Shown: positions 37,325 to 51,940 of the stretch, one piece after another | Layout: each line of letters starts with the position of its first letter | How positions within the stretch are numbered: the first letter of the stretch is position 1 | From: Carposina sasakii | Taxonomy: Eukaryota > Arthropoda > Insecta > Lepidoptera > Carposinidae | NCBI GenBank assembly: GCA_014607495.2 | Contig: CP053157.1 | Coordinates: forward strand, 11,470,001-11,534,000 | DNA: 64,000 nucleotides | Reading direction: 5' to 3' | The notes under the pieces: model-generated | The model's database searches: none | What the model was told of the DNA's origin: nothing | What the model saw: the letters and a program-made list of their open reading frames with translations, nothing else | Translations under genes and position numbers: made by a program

Positions 37325-37500
37325 CATCGCATTACGTCTAGTCAGGCAGACGCGGGGCAGGGAGGGCATGGAGGGAGGGAACGAGAATCGATCGGCTGAC
37401 GGCCGCGCCCTTGACCCTCCGCCGCGGTCCTCAAGTCGAGGAGGTCTGCCAGGGTTTTATATAGCCTTGTGTGAGTGCGGGGGTGAGTTCGCACCACTTA
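37325..37500 (+). promoter_or_regulatory. GC-rich island resembling an actin core promoter
   Basis: CCGCCGCGGTC (37419-37429), GGTCTG (37443-37448) and TTTATATA (37456-37463) occur in the same order and similar spacing as upstream of actin gene 1 (minus strand 23598-23552). No actin reading frame follows. It could be a promoter of an unseen transcript or a relic of a lost actin copy. Confidence 0.35.
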
Positions 37501-39234
37501 CTCCCTTAAATTATCAGTATTTAGTTGTAATTAAAAATCGATTTGCAGTGGCACGGTTAAAAGAATTAAAATAGAATTCATCATAGATGAAATTCATCTC
37601 CAATAATTCATTAATGGTGGATGAAAATTATGAACGTAGCCTACAATTATTTACATTTAGGTACACAATGGATTTTTCCCGTAGCTATTGAAATATATTT
37701 TCCTTAAACTGAAACTCGTAATAATATTTACATACTACCTACTCATTATTTATTAATTATATCTTCTATTCAAAATCTGGGCTTAGATCGTAGTTTAGAT
37801 ATGTAGTAACCCTAAGTCATTACTTGATGCCAAAGCTTGTGGAGTTCAGCGTCCTCTTAAGTTATTCTTCTGTACCTCTGGATGATGGATGAGGGTTTTA
37901 AAACTAATATAATGCTAAATGGCAGATTCAGCAAAATTATAAGCTATTTTTAAACAGACGTTGGTACTTTAACTGTGGTTAACGACCCTGTTGACATTAC
38001 ATTCATTGTTTGAGTAAGATATTGTCCATGCTGCTCGCTCATGTATCATTCTCATCAAATATGACTAATTTATTAATTTATCTATTAGCTGTGATCTTGT
38101 ACCAAAGACACTAATTATCTTTTAAATATGTGAATAATATACTAAAGCGATAAGTTACAGCATGGACTTTGGGTAGTCAGTCGATTCTCCCTGTCCTGAC
38201 TTTAGATGAGGAATGAACATGTGGTAGACAGGTAGGTATTTCATTTCAGCTAACCATCATGCAAAAATCAAGATGTGTGTAGTTACATATTTCAAACAAG
38301 TAATTGGAGTTAATCGTCATTTACAATCTCTTTCTTTATCTGAACCATACCAGCACTACCAGCCGTACTATAGTAAACGTAACGTAAAAACGTAAATAAC
38401 GGTGAATCCATCATTATAACCTATAGCTAGAGGCGTTGTGTTGTGCGGAATTCCATACAATTTACTATGAGTTCTACCAACAGTTTGCATAAACGGTAAA
38501 TGGTCAGATTCAATTTCGGATTGTAAATCTATACACATAGGTAGACGTGGAAGTGCATGCGACGGCATGGCTACGTCATTCATTAATCATTACACCAGAC
38601 CGATCACAGACTAGCGTAACATTAGGTGGGTGTGTCCCATCTAATTTTACACTCTTGTTTAGCTAAACTCTCGGCGAGTTATTCTAATTCCGTTATATTT
38701 AGACCAACGTTACTCCTGCATGGTTGCTCTAGGTCAGACGGTCAATCATAAACATAACAAAACTCAACAGCTTGTAAGATTCATGTACTGTTTGCCGTTA
38801 GTTAGAATTTATCCTGTCAAAAGGGAGGAATGCCTACTATGAAATTTTCCTGTTTGTTGGATTTTAGTGTTATTTATAGTGCAGTTATATGGAACTATGA
38901 CGCTATTATAAATAGACATGAACAAACCATTTGCGGTTAACAGTACAGGAATAGTTTAAAAAATGCATACAAGACCTTAACCTTTTGCTAATATTACATG
39001 TAATACGATCTCTACGTATATCTATCTATTTATACGTATTGTCTTTCAACAAGTTACACTCCAGATTTCTATAACATCAAAAAAAATATGCTTAGGTGAA
39101 ATAACTACAATTCAATTATGTACAATACAAATTTTCAATACATAACCAAAATGGTTGGTCTGAGAACAAATGTCACTATAGCATTTTTTAGCACGTACTA
39201 CTTGACTCTAGTCTAGAGAAATTTAGAATTGTAG
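37501..39234. other. Intergenic spacer, no feature seen
   Basis: AT-rich with no supported gene or repeat. Confidence 0.45.
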
Positions 39235-39688
39235 GTCACAACTAGGGTTGCCACCCGTACTTTATAATAAAGTATTGTACGTTATTTCAGGTAATTGTAC
39301 TCTATACTTTATGAGAAAAAAAAAGTACGTGAAAATACTTTATTTCGTATGATTTGATTTCTTTGGGATTTTGAAAAGTTTAGTCTTAAGTAGGGCTGCC
39401 ATCCGCCCGGGTTTCCCCGGATTAGTCCTAGTTTGGAGGGCGTCCGTGGATTTTTATGCCAGGGAAAATCTGATTAACTTGATAGAATGGAATGTTTTTC
39501 AATAAATAACGCCATTTCATAGTAAAAAATAAAAAAGACGCTCGTATAGCGAATATGTTTCTAAATATAATAATAAAGAAAAGTAAATTATAGGTACTTT
39601 ATTTTGATGCTATGTACTTTTTTTTCTTACCTATAACAGCCAATGTACTTTAAATGCAAAAAGAAAAGGTGGCAACCCTAGTCACAAC
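39235..39688. mobile_element. hAT-type MITE with 8-bp duplication and nested fragment
   Basis: The element at 39243-39680 has TAGGGTTGCCACC / GGTGGCAACCCTA ends. The exact 8-bp duplication GTCACAAC lies at 39235-39242 and 39681-39688. A 3'-truncated relative of the 19553 element (TAGGGCTGCCATCCG, 39391 to about 39540) is inserted in it. Confidence 0.85.
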
Positions 39689-40081
39689 AATCGACTTGAA
39701 ACGGTATAAGTTGCCATGCCTATTTCAATAGACAGACCAGCGGCCGCAGCATCTCTATAGTAGGTAGGTATCTCTAGTTTAATTCTTATTACCTCGGCTT
39801 GTGACTGAAAATTGGGTAATAAAAAAACTTTTTTATACCGGTATAATTTATATTTTATCAAAAAATATCTTGTTAGTGACTTTCAATAAATTAATAAAAA
39901 ATCTTTGTCGTAAACGGATATAAAATTATCCGTAAAATTTTACGTAATATGCATATTACGACACCTTACAACCTATTTTAAATACTGCACTTAATAATAT
40001 TGTAGATCACAAGCGTATGTTTGAGCCATCCAACTAAGGTATGGTGTAGGGCATCATAAGTTATAACAAGTCTTTGGACAC

Positions 40082-42161
<2,080 letters not shown>

Positions 42162-42184
42162 GAGGACCGTGACGCGAGGACCAA

Positions 42185-42191
42185 CTATATA
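42185..42191 (-). promoter_or_regulatory. TATA box of actin gene 2
   Basis: TATATAG on the minus strand, 30 bp above an initiator-like TCATT. A plus-strand CCAAT lies at about 42231. Confidence 0.72.
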
Positions 42192-42246
42192 ATACTCACC
42201 TTATCAATCTTCACACAATTATTTTCCTCCAATAGCCGACTCTTTA

Positions 42247-42256
42247 CCAAATATGG
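42247..42256 (-). promoter_or_regulatory. CArG box of actin gene 2
   Basis: CCAAATATGG fits CC(A/T)6GG. It is about 90 bp above the predicted start, close to the position used in gene 1. Confidence 0.68.
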
Positions 42257-42677
42257 TAACGCGTTCAACAATCCATATCAACATTGTTACAACGTAATTC
42301 GGTACAGAAATTTAAAAAAGCGAATGTAATTTACCCGAATCGCACCAAAATTTTACCGCTTACGAAAATTAATGTGCTCGTAACTGTATGTTGCTAACGA
42401 CACTAGCGCATGGATTAGTTTGATTTAGTGTTGGTCTATTAAATTGTGGATTTAAATTAAATTATAATTTAAATTAAAAATATTTCGTTTATTTTCAGGT
42501 AGGTATGTTTATTGGAATGTTACATTCGCGTTTTTGTGTTTTCCAGTGATAACATATTACGATAGAGGCAATAACCTTGTGTGGTACGGCCACGTAATGT
42601 ATCACGTGGAACGTGGATTATTTCCATTTTCCTAACAGTCTATCGACTAGGTCGCTAGAGCTCTGAGTATATTATAA

Positions 42678-42915
42678 CTAGTGGCCGCCCGCGACTTCTT
42701 CCGCGTGGACTGTATAAAAAACAAAATAAGTATCGAAATTATCGGGGATGAAAATATTTTCCCGGGATAAAAAGTAGCCTATGTGTTAATCCAGGGTGTC
42801 GGCTAATTCCATACCAAATTTTAAAATCGCTCCGGCCGTCTTTACGCGAAAGAGTAACAAACATATATTCATCCATCCATACTCACAAACTTTCGCGTTT
42901 ATAATATTAGTAGGA
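42678..42915 (-). mobile_element. Helitron-like element, minus strand
   Basis: The plus strand starts CTAGTGGCCGCCCGCGAC and ends GTTTATAATATTAGTAGGA, the reverse of the canonical ends. GGGATAAAAAGTAGCC is in the body. Confidence 0.62.
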
Positions 42916-43967
42916 AGTAGGATTACTTACAAAAATATCGACCGCCCTTTGCTCGTCTTGGGAAGGAAGCCTGTGCTTCACTCAACCATAGAGGAATAAG
43001 ATTAAAAGCGTGCAAAAGCGCTGCAAACCATGAAATGAACCAAATGTCTGTAAGTTTAAAAAATGTGAGAAAAATATAGGGCCCGCTGGTAGGCGCACCC
43101 ATAGTGAATGTTTGAACTTCCGAATTGTAACGCCTAATACAATTTCATTTATAATGAATGTGAGATACGTTCTTCTTTTGTTTCTAATTGAAATAATTTT
43201 GCCAATACATAAAAAAATATCTCTATCAAACGGAACTACGTGCCCGTTTTCAACTGAGTGTTGAAATTTGAAATTCATTTCTTTGCATTTTTCGCTTTCT
43301 CTATGAGTCGACGGTTTACATACAACACTAATTGCAGAATGCTCTGACATTAACCTGGATTTAATATTTAATTATCTCGGTATAGGTCCAGCATCAGCTG
43401 CTGTATAATAATGGACACATGGATCATAAAACGTGAAAGGAATGAAAGTCTGAAAACTTAGCTTGCTATACCACACCCAATAAGCTCTCGTTATTTAAGT
43501 CATGTAGAAAATATACATTTTTATCTATACCTAGGTAGCTTGAAAGAAGTAAATGTTACGAGTGTATGTAGGTGTGTATCTTGCTTATTCGATGACCCGA
43601 TGACTATTAAAAAAAATGGGGTGAGTTGTTTTTACAAAAATCAGGATACTGTTCGCAAACAAGGGAATTCATTTAAGTAAATTTAGATAAAATAAGGGAG
43701 GTAATTTAGCGGCTGTATCATTCAGCCTTTTAAATTGTTTCTTTTATAAATCAATATGATAAAGAAATCGCTTAAAGATAACAATTAACAAAAAATAGAT
43801 AAGTACATATCTACAAATGGTTTTTTGAGAATTAATGTGGACAAACTATAAATACAGTGAATCACTTTGTATGAAGATATTGTGCATATGTAGACAGACA
43901 TATTAGTTTCTAATTTAAAATATTTATGCGTTTACGTAAGAAAGTACCTACCGCTAGCTAGAAAATA
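42916..43967. other. Spacer with a repeat tail
   Basis: 43078-43160 repeats the element tail seen at 8500-8570. Nothing else was supported; the minus-strand ORF at 42982-43350 covers that repeat and looks non-genic. Confidence 0.4.
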
Positions 43968-44152
43968 TACAGGGTGTAAAAGAAGAAGTATGTTAGTCGG
44001 GAATGCTATAAATATAGCCCATTAAACATAGAACAGAGAAAAGACACAATCAAATACATATTATGTCAAGAACATTCTTTATAGAGGTCTGCTTACGAGT
44101 ATATTATAATAATATTTCGCTTAACTTTTCATTGCACCGTAGGTTGTATATA
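43968..44152. mobile_element. TACAAGGTGT-family MITE, decayed copy
   Basis: It starts TATACAGGGTGTAAAAGAAG and ends ATTTCGCTTAAC...GGTTGTATA, matching the arms at 8826-9122. Confidence 0.55.
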
Positions 44153-44655
44153 AAAAGCTACAATATAGTTTTACACCAACTTTGTAAATAAAACTTAATA
44201 TTCTACCTACTCATCTTATTTCTTAAATCTGACTTTAACCCATACTAAAACAAATAATCCAGATCCTTTAAAAATGTAGGTACCTACTTATGTATTATAA
44301 AAGTTCGCCATAGTTCGCGCTATCGATTAGCACCCGGGTTGCACAGTAGGGGTAGGGGTGCGATGCAAGTGCATGAGTCATCTGTCTGCAGTCGGAACAC
44401 ACCCCAATACGTGCAAATACTTTCCCTGCCTGTTTTCCTTTAGTTTTTCTCAGGCGCATGATTCAATGTTCAACGAAATATGATTTTATTAGTTTCGTTA
44501 TAAGCCCTTAATCATTTACTTACGTACATAGTGATAATCATTGTTATCACTAAAATAGGATCCCTATCATGATCGATGTAATGATGACAGTCATTGAGGT
44601 TGAATGTTTAATGCATTATTCTCCTATTAAAAATTTTGTACAGTAAGTCATCTCC

Positions 44656-45215
44656 TATATATCTTAGTGAACGCTTTGATCTTAGATTAATGATAGGTCT
44701 TCGCTCCGCAGCGAAGCGGAGCGAATCATTATTCTAAGGCTTTGATTATTTATTCTTTAGTATTCGACCTTTGCGTTCGACTGTTAAAAACACCTCGACA
44801 TCAATCTGTCACCTATGCCAACTACTCTTTCACTGTGTATGCAGTTAAGCTGTGGAATTAACTCCCGCACAGTGTTCGAGATTGTCAAACAATTGGAATT
44901 TTTAAGAAAAAATTAAAGGATCACTTCCTCTCTCGCTTCCTTGATAGGTCTGCAGTCATTGCTTTATAATTTCTTCTCTTTTTTTGTCATCTGCCCCACT
45001 ATGTATTATGTAAGTATGTCCTTTTTATTATTTATTTTTTTATTTATTGTTATTATAAGTTTTTAGTATGTATATTTATTTTATGATTGTGTACACATAC
45101 TGGTTTGCTAGAAGAAATCTATTTAAGAGATAAGCTCTCCTTTGTACATTATCTATTACTTACCTGCTGTATATTTTCTGTGTACAATAAAGAATAAAGA
45201 AAGAATATTCCTGCA
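44656..45215 (+). mobile_element. 3' end of a Jockey/CR1-like LINE
   Basis: Broken coding for the end of ORF2 (KLWN...LP...VR, then KKKLKDHFLSR) is followed by a 3' UTR ending in AATAAAGAATAAAG repeats. The related copy at 56570-57356 is longer. Position 44702-44723 holds a perfect 8-bp hairpin CGCTCCGC...GCGGAGCG. Confidence 0.6.
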
Positions 45216-45489
45216 AATTGTAAAATTACATGTAGGTAAGTATGGAGTCAAATTAGATAGAATAAATACATCAGCTGTATAGAGAAGTACTATTGGTATA
45301 TAAGTTGGGGGAGACCTATATCCAGCAGTGGACTTCCCAGGGCTGGAATGATGACGATAGAGAAGTAACCCACGGGTGTTCTCTCAGGCAATGATTGTTT
45401 ACATTTATTCGCCTGGCCCCGCTACACGTGATCCTGCAGTTATAGCTATCCCAATTCTTCCCTTCTTTTGGGTACACAGCTGTGTGTAT

Positions 45490-45850
45490 ACAGAATGATT
45501 TTTGGTCGTCAACATTCCTGAAAACTACGGAATCTCCTCATGATCACGATCATTTTTCTCCATGGAAGCATACCTGGGAAGTGTCTGGTTCCCAAGATAT
45601 CGGGGTCTAAAGTCGAGTAAATAGACTGCGTTTTTCTGCATAAATGCACATCGACGCGCGTAGCAAGATTTTTCACGAGAAATAATTAATATCTGTCAAT
45701 GAAAAAACTAGCATATATATTGGACACTATAAATTTCACCCGAGAAATAATTAATATCTGTCAATGAAAAAACTAGCATATATATTGGACACTATAAATT
45801 TCACCCGATCAAGTAATTTTTTTTTCAAAAAAATTTGCATCATTTCCCAG
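45490..45850 (+). repeat. Interspersed repeat with a 65-bp tandem duplication
   Basis: Same family as 41370. The segment starting CGAGAAATAATTAATATCTG is duplicated head-to-tail (45676-45740 and 45741-45805), nearly exactly. Confidence 0.75.
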
Positions 45851-45854
45851 CATT

Positions 45855-46100
45855 TTGCCGCGTGGTGCTGGCAGAGTAGAGTTTGTACCACCCCATGCCT
45901 ACGAGGCGATTAAGGGTTTCCGAGAGGCGGGCAGCAGCGCCTCCCGTGTTGACAACATAGTCCGAAAATCACACTGCGGTCACCACAACCAACACCACCC
46001 CCACACCCGCCTGCCCAGTGTGGTGACTATGGACAAAACCCCCCTATGGAAGTAGCCTTGTGGCGTGCCCTGGGGGAGGCCTACGTCCAGCAGTTGCGGA
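45855..46100 (-). repeat. CTATTGCAGTCC-family interspersed repeat, inverted copy
   Basis: It reads CCTACGAGGCGATTAAGGGT, GTGTTGACAACATAGTCCG and GGGGGAGGCCTACGTCCAGC, the reverse complement of 14517-14790. Confidence 0.6.
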
Positions 46101-46726
46101 TTCATGGTACTATGATGAGGTAACTAGTATCAGTCAATGATGGATCTATAGGTTTTGTCATGTGTAGTGCAAGGGTGTGAAGTTTGTGTCATCAAATAAG
46201 TATATCACAGTTATTGATGGTGTGAGTCAGCTCGGCGGGTGATTCACAGTCTAATCTATCGTGAGTGACGAAAGTTCCACTTTAAAAGACATGTACAAAA
46301 CAAAACGTCATAATCATGATCGTCAAGGGCATGGAGGACGAGACGAGCACATTAGTTAGGTAATGTCATCACATTACCTTTCTAGTACCTAGACCTACTG
46401 GCACCTTAGATGATCTTGTTTTCATCTAAGACTGCTATGAAAAATTCTACATGATTTTTTCCATGTGCACTTCTGTATCGTACCTACGTATCAAATTCCA
46501 TTCAAATCGATCCAGCAGTTGTTATTGTAAAAATGGAGACAGAAATACTTTTGCATTTTTATTAAAGTAAGTATTATATGAATTAATAGCAACTACGAGT
46601 AGGTAGGGTAGGTACAAATCCAATGAAAACACCAATTAACGTGCAGAGATAACATTCTAGGTATAACGCACACAGGGATTAATAGAGATGCACTTTGCAC
46701 AAACAGATTGTAAGTTTATAAAATTA
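46101..46726. other. Spacer, no feature seen
   Basis: AT-rich; no gene or repeat supported. Confidence 0.4.
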
Positions 46727-47023
46727 CTAGTGGACGCCCGCGACTTCGTCCGCGTGGAAATTGAATTGTAGCTTATATGACACGTTTGTCGGTTTACCAA
46801 AGCAGCGCCATCTATTGATTACTTACTCAACCAAGTCGAAAGGTATAACAGACAAATAATTAGCAATAAATTAAAATTGCGACTATAATTTGAGATTTAA
46901 ACTATCCTATCTCTCAAGTTGGATCGAACTGCACATGGTGTGCGAATTTTATTATAATCGGTTAAGTGGTTTAGGAGTCCATTGAGGACAAACATTGTGA
47001 CACGAGATTTATATATATTAAGA
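46727..47023 (-). mobile_element. Helitron-like element, minus strand
   Basis: The plus strand starts CTAGTGGACGCCCGCGACTT and CGTCCGCGTGG. The far end is TTTATATATATTAAGA, a decayed 5' terminus. Confidence 0.6.
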
Positions 47024-49410
47024 TGTTTAGGTTATGCCTTGACCTGCAGACATGTGAATTCCCTATTGTATTTGTCTGCTTTTGGGTAACGGAAAGAACG
47101 ATTCAGAGACCTTATGGTTTCATAAATCGGCCCATGGGTATTTTCCCTTAGAGTCCTTAGAGTTTATTTCATCATAGGCAGGTATCCTGCACTACACATA
47201 CACAAAACACATAATTGGTGCATCATTCATTACCGTATGAGCACACGCATCTATTCCCGTTGGGGACATGTACCAATATCGTCAATGGGAGGATCCATTT
47301 TGGTGTACCACGTAGGACCTGTGGAAAATTGTAGTTATTGAAGATTGACCATTTCATGATCACCCACCATCATTTCAGCTGTTAAGTCCACTACTGAACA
47401 TAAGCCTCCCCCAACAACCTCCACTGCGGCCTGTTCACCAGGACCATTGATGATATCGTCGGTCAACCCAGGACACCCGCTAATCCCGCTATGGTGATGA
47501 TAGCGAATAAGGAAATTTCTTTTATGAGGCGCATATGACCTTTTTTAGACCCGGTCTACTTATACACGATCACCTTCGCTACTAAAGGAGTGAACTGAGC
47601 TGTAAGCTGCATAGGGCTCCTTAAATGGCCCGAATAAGCCGCTGTTCAAATTGGAAAACAGGCCCATTTTTGGTAGGACACTTCAAGACCTTGTTCGGAG
47701 GTAAAGTAATGTAATATACTCGTCTTATCTGTTGTGATATCTTGACCTCGGTCATACGGCTGATGTTTTATAAAACTTATTGACGCCTGCTGTTAGCCAG
47801 TTAGCAACTCCGGTACGCAATACACGAGGAAGTTGTTAAAACAAAGGCAACGACAGACAGGTACATACAAAAATTACATAATTTTTAAGGCAAGTAAATA
47901 GTGTCCGTTGTGAATAATTGTTGTGAACGTAAAAATGGTTCACACACAAAATGCGACATGGAACTTTTAAGAAGGTAGCTACCTAACTGAGATACCTTTT
48001 ATATTCCGGCGTATTTAGTCTTGGTCTTGGGTATAAACTGTACCATCGTTATTGTGCGTTGTAAAGGTGGCCAGTCAGAAGCAGAAGTAAAGCGAAATGT
48101 TACCAGTAAAAATGTCAACATTATAATACAACACAATATGACGCCTCGTCTCTTTGAAATAGGCTGGTCTGTAGTTCCAACTAAAGATACGAAACCCTAG
48201 CTAGACCTACCATTAATTAGCCTAACTGTCGTAGTTTTTAGACTTATATTCTTTATTGTACACATACAATATTAACAAAATACGGTAATTATAAAAGAAA
48301 ATGTACAAAGGCAAGAGATTTCTTCCAGCAACCAAAAAGGGCCAGTGAAAATTACATAATAAATAAGGCAAATCACATGTGCACACATATTAAAAATTTA
48401 AATTAACATAGACTTGTGACTATTTCCACAACAAACGTTTCATGGTCCAGGTCATGAAATGTTTGAATTTTCAATCTCAGGCGCAAAAAAATTCTCGAGA
48501 TGTAGACCGATATTTTGTTGGTAGCCTAATGAGAGGCGCCTGCGCTTGTGTCACATCACATTACTCTCACCCTGCGTTGTCTATGACACACTGTTATTTA
48601 ATTAAAATGTAGCGGAAAGTAAAAGTAGTTAAGTACACGTAGGTAGTCGGTAGTTACTGAGATACTGTTTTGTAATGCCGTTCTTAAACCGTGAACAATA
48701 CAATTATAAGATAATACCATAAGGGGAAGGTATTATGGCAAGGTGCAATATTAATTTCTATCCGTAGTTACGTGATCTACCAGGCCTCTTTTTTTTCAAA
48801 TTCAAATTCCAATTTATTTATTTGTGGATCACAGGTTTTGACCGATAGTTTAGCGTCGAAGCCAGCCCTACTGCTGGCTGGCACCAAAAATCTTTTCTAT
48901 GCAAAATTAACTTAATGTTAACGTTAGTAAATAATAACAAATCTGTTTATTTGGAACTTATAAAATATTGGGACTTTTATATAAGTGTTAACCAGCCAGC
49001 TCATGCTGATAAAGGGCATTAACGCATCAGGGCGGAAGTACGGAAGGAAGGAAACGTATCGGTGAAGGTTAACCACTGGCACGAGCTCACTGCAAGTCTT
49101 AAGATGCCCTTGTTCAACTTCATGTTGTTTTTTGCAACAACAACTTTTGCATAAAGCCTGTATACCTATTACATTACTTTCGTCAGTTCAGATAGTCATC
49201 TCCACGACATCTACAATAACCGAACATTGCATTTTTATCGAAATTGGTCCTGTTACATAAGTACCTACCTTTTAAAAGAATATAACATACATTTACTTTA
49301 CATGTTTTATGTATGAAGTATTTGATCTACAGAAGAAGACAAGTTTTATGATTACGTAAAGAAAGAAACGTGAATTAGAAATTAAGTCTAATCTTTCTAA
49401 TCTACGGTCT
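47024..49410. other. Spacer with LINE tail fragments
   Basis: 48242-48342 is an inverted LINE 3' tail (TTCTTTATTGTACAC with GATTTCTTCCAGCAACC, matching 45115-45195 reversed). 47380-47450 resembles the CTATTGCAGTCC family. No host gene was seen. Confidence 0.45.
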
Positions 49411-49476
49411 GTGCACGGTAACAGAGATATTAAGACATACCTATTCTGTTATCCACATCCACAAGCAGTCTGCAAA

Positions 49477-49806
49477 ATGAATTTACTTCAACGCATTAGC
49501 ATTTGGAAAGCAATCTATTTGCATTTTTGTATCAATTCGTCTACCTACATGTCAGATGCCCACGTACGACCCGAGGAGTTGGTGACCAAATTAACAACTA
49601 AAAAATTTAGAACCCCATCTCGAAGATTACGTGTAAAGTGTCGCCGATGTGATAGATACAGCAATTTATTTTATCGATCTATATCTACGTGCCATACAAA
49701 TTGTTCGCTAAATGCTGTAGCGAATTGTAAACACAAACACACAAGAAGTCACGTTGTGAATGACTTGTTTACATTGGCTGCCTTAAATAGTAATAACATT
49801 ACGTAG
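49477..49806 (+). CDS. Unassigned ORF, 109 codons, Cys-rich
   Basis: ATG at 49477 to TAG. It begins with a weakly hydrophobic stretch, then a basic segment (KKFRTPSRRLRVKCRRC) and about eight cysteines. No family was recognised and there are no clear splice or promoter signals. It could be a chance ORF. Confidence 0.15.
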   Translation: MNLLQRISIWKAIYLHFCINSSTYMSDAHVRPEELVTKLTTKKFRTPSRRLRVKCRRCDRYSNLFYRSISTCHTNCSLNAVANCKHKHTRSHVVNDLFTLAALNSNNIT

Positions 49807-50050
49807 GTTGGCCTTATAGACTCAACGGTAGGATACAATAAATTTGCGAGAAGACGTTTCCATCTCACAATGGGGACCAAGAGGTGGTCTAATTTTGGTT
49901 TCGCGATGTTTGAATATGGCACCAGTCAAATTATTATGGTGAGAATATGGCTAGATTTAATGTACCTAAAAGAGATTCTATGCTTTATTAGGTAGGTTCT
50001 GAAGTAGATTACATGATTACGAGTATTTCGTCTTTCAGATTTTCCACTCA

Positions 50051-50310
50051 TACAGAGTGTAACAAAAGGGGTATGTTAAGCGAAAAGTTATGTAAATAGC
50101 CCACTAGAAGGAACCTATCCACAAAATTGCAGTCTCGAATATGTTTATTTTTCCAGACAGTATAGAATTCCTACACAACTCAGGAATGATCATACAATCT
50201 TGAAAAATAAACATGTGATTTCGAGTCTTAAATTTTGGAAATAGGTTCTCTATAGTGGTCTATTTACATAGCTTTTCGCTTAACATACCCTTTCGGTTAC
50301 ACCTTTATAC
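50051..50310. mobile_element. TACAAGGTGT-family MITE
   Basis: GTGTAACAAAAGGGGTATG at the left end is inverted against CATACCCTTTCGGTTACACC at the right. Inner GTTAAGCGAAAAGTTATG pairs with CATAGCTTTTCGCTTAAC. Confidence 0.72.
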
Positions 50311-50873
50311 CTACAGTTCATACAAGTCATAGAATCATCTTACATGTCGAGAGAAAGGTAAAAAATTTCCAAACGACTAACCGAAACTAAATTTGGGCAT
50401 ATTTGGGGCAAAAAATCTGCCACCCTTCAGCCTTCTGTCTGGGTACCATCCCGATAAAAGGCATCCACCACGTAAATTGGTATGTTAAAATTCCTGTAAG
50501 TTTAGATAGTTTGGTCAGTTTCGTAGATCAACCAGTACTTATATGAGGACCAACAGGTGCAGGGGATTTGCTATAGGTACCGTGGGAGTTAAATGGAAAG
50601 TAGGTAATGACATAAATCATATTAATCGCCAGCTATTAACTATTGAACTATCCCTATTTTTTCAAAGGAATCCCAAAAGCTCTCTTCCCACGCGGAATTA
50701 CTTTGCTGTATGTTTGCTGTATAATATAATCTGCCTGTGATTGTACACGATGTGATGTGAGTGGATGTGCCGAACCGGTCACAACACTGCTCATTAAAAG
50801 CGGTATACACACCTACACGAGCGAGTGAAGTAAAATCTTAGCGTTTAAAACGCGCAGTCTACCATTCACTCAC

Positions 50874-51068
50874 ATGGAGGATGACGACGGGGACTACCTC
50901 TTTCGGAACCTCCTGCATCCTGATTCTATAAGAAGTTGTTTTCAAGATGGGAGAAATGAAATCGATAACGCTCAGGCAACAACCTCAAATGATGGAACAA
51001 CCCCAAGTGAGCGGAAAAATGTTGATGACTACCACTCACTCAGTTTCAGAGAGACTCGTGCCAGATGA
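50874..51068 (+). CDS. Candidate first exon of an unknown gene
   Basis: A 64-codon ATG frame starts with acidic MEDDDGDYLFRNLLHPDS and is low in hydrophobic runs. A donor-like CAA/GTGAGC lies within it at 51007. No downstream partner exon was found in the window and no family was recognised. Confidence 0.18.
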   Translation: MEDDDGDYLFRNLLHPDSIRSCFQDGRNEIDNAQATTSNDGTTPSERKNVDDYHSLSFRETRAR

Positions 51069-51562
51069 AACGGCTCCTGATGCATACGAGAGTTTCGTAC
51101 TTCTTAATGTTATGTAGGTATGTATATATGGATGTTGTGGACTGCGAATATTGATTTGATATAAATATTGGAATAGCCGTTACCGGATTCGGGCAACCAG
51201 TCTGCGCAGACGCAGTCGGTATAAAAACGGCGCGATAAGAACTATACAATATACAACTTCCGATTTTGCAAATGGCGCTGGTGTCTTTGGCCTCGAGTTC
51301 GTTGCGTATCCGTTACAATTTAAATTCAAAGCACAACGCCTCACGAATTCAACTAGCGCTTTCTGACTAGACTAAAGAAGTGATTCGATGAGACCCACGA
51401 AGATAGGGAGAGTATACAACACGATTATACTAGTTTTGGAGATAATAAAGACCACACTTTTTATTGTCCTGACATGACACTGATTGCAGCCTATTGGCAA
51501 CAATATATAAAGTTACGAGTATCATTTATTTACCTAAGGGCTGATTTTTCCAAACGTCAGTT

Positions 51563-51659
51563 AGCCTATCTGAAGAATAAAGTTGATGCTGTCTCTATCA
51601 TGATTCATGACCAAGTTTTAGTAAAAGACAGCCTCAACTTTATCCTTCTGATAGGCTAT
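51563..51659. repeat. 97-nt near-perfect hairpin
   Basis: Two arms of about 33 nt (starting TAGCCTATC, ending GATAGGCTA) match at about 30 positions around a loop of about 31 nt. It could be a short MITE or a pre-miRNA-like hairpin. No flanking duplication was recognised. Confidence 0.6.
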
Positions 51660-51697
51660 CTCGCATTTTGAAAGTATCCTAAATATTATCGCTTTTA

Positions 51698-51940
51698 TAT
51701 ACAGGATGTAACAAAAGGGGATATGTTAAGCGAAATGCTATGAAAAAGAACCACTCCACCTATATATAAAATCCACTAAAAAGAACCTATATATAATATA
51801 ATGCTCCATATGGTAGTATGAACATTCCAGGGTTGTAACATTCCAAGGAATTCTCCATACTTATCTAAAACAATCAACATGTGATTTCGATTCTCAAATT
51901 TTGTAGATATTTTCATACCCCTTTTGTTTAACTCAAATAT
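51698..51940. mobile_element. TACAAGGTGT-family MITE
   Basis: ATGTAACAAAAGGGGATATG and GTTAAGCGAAATGCTATG at the left; ACCCCTTTTGTTTAACTC at the decayed right end. Confidence 0.62.

Noticed and set aside
36904..37574. Short ORFs around the GC-rich island
   Set aside because: No protein-like composition or family motif; open mainly because of GC content.
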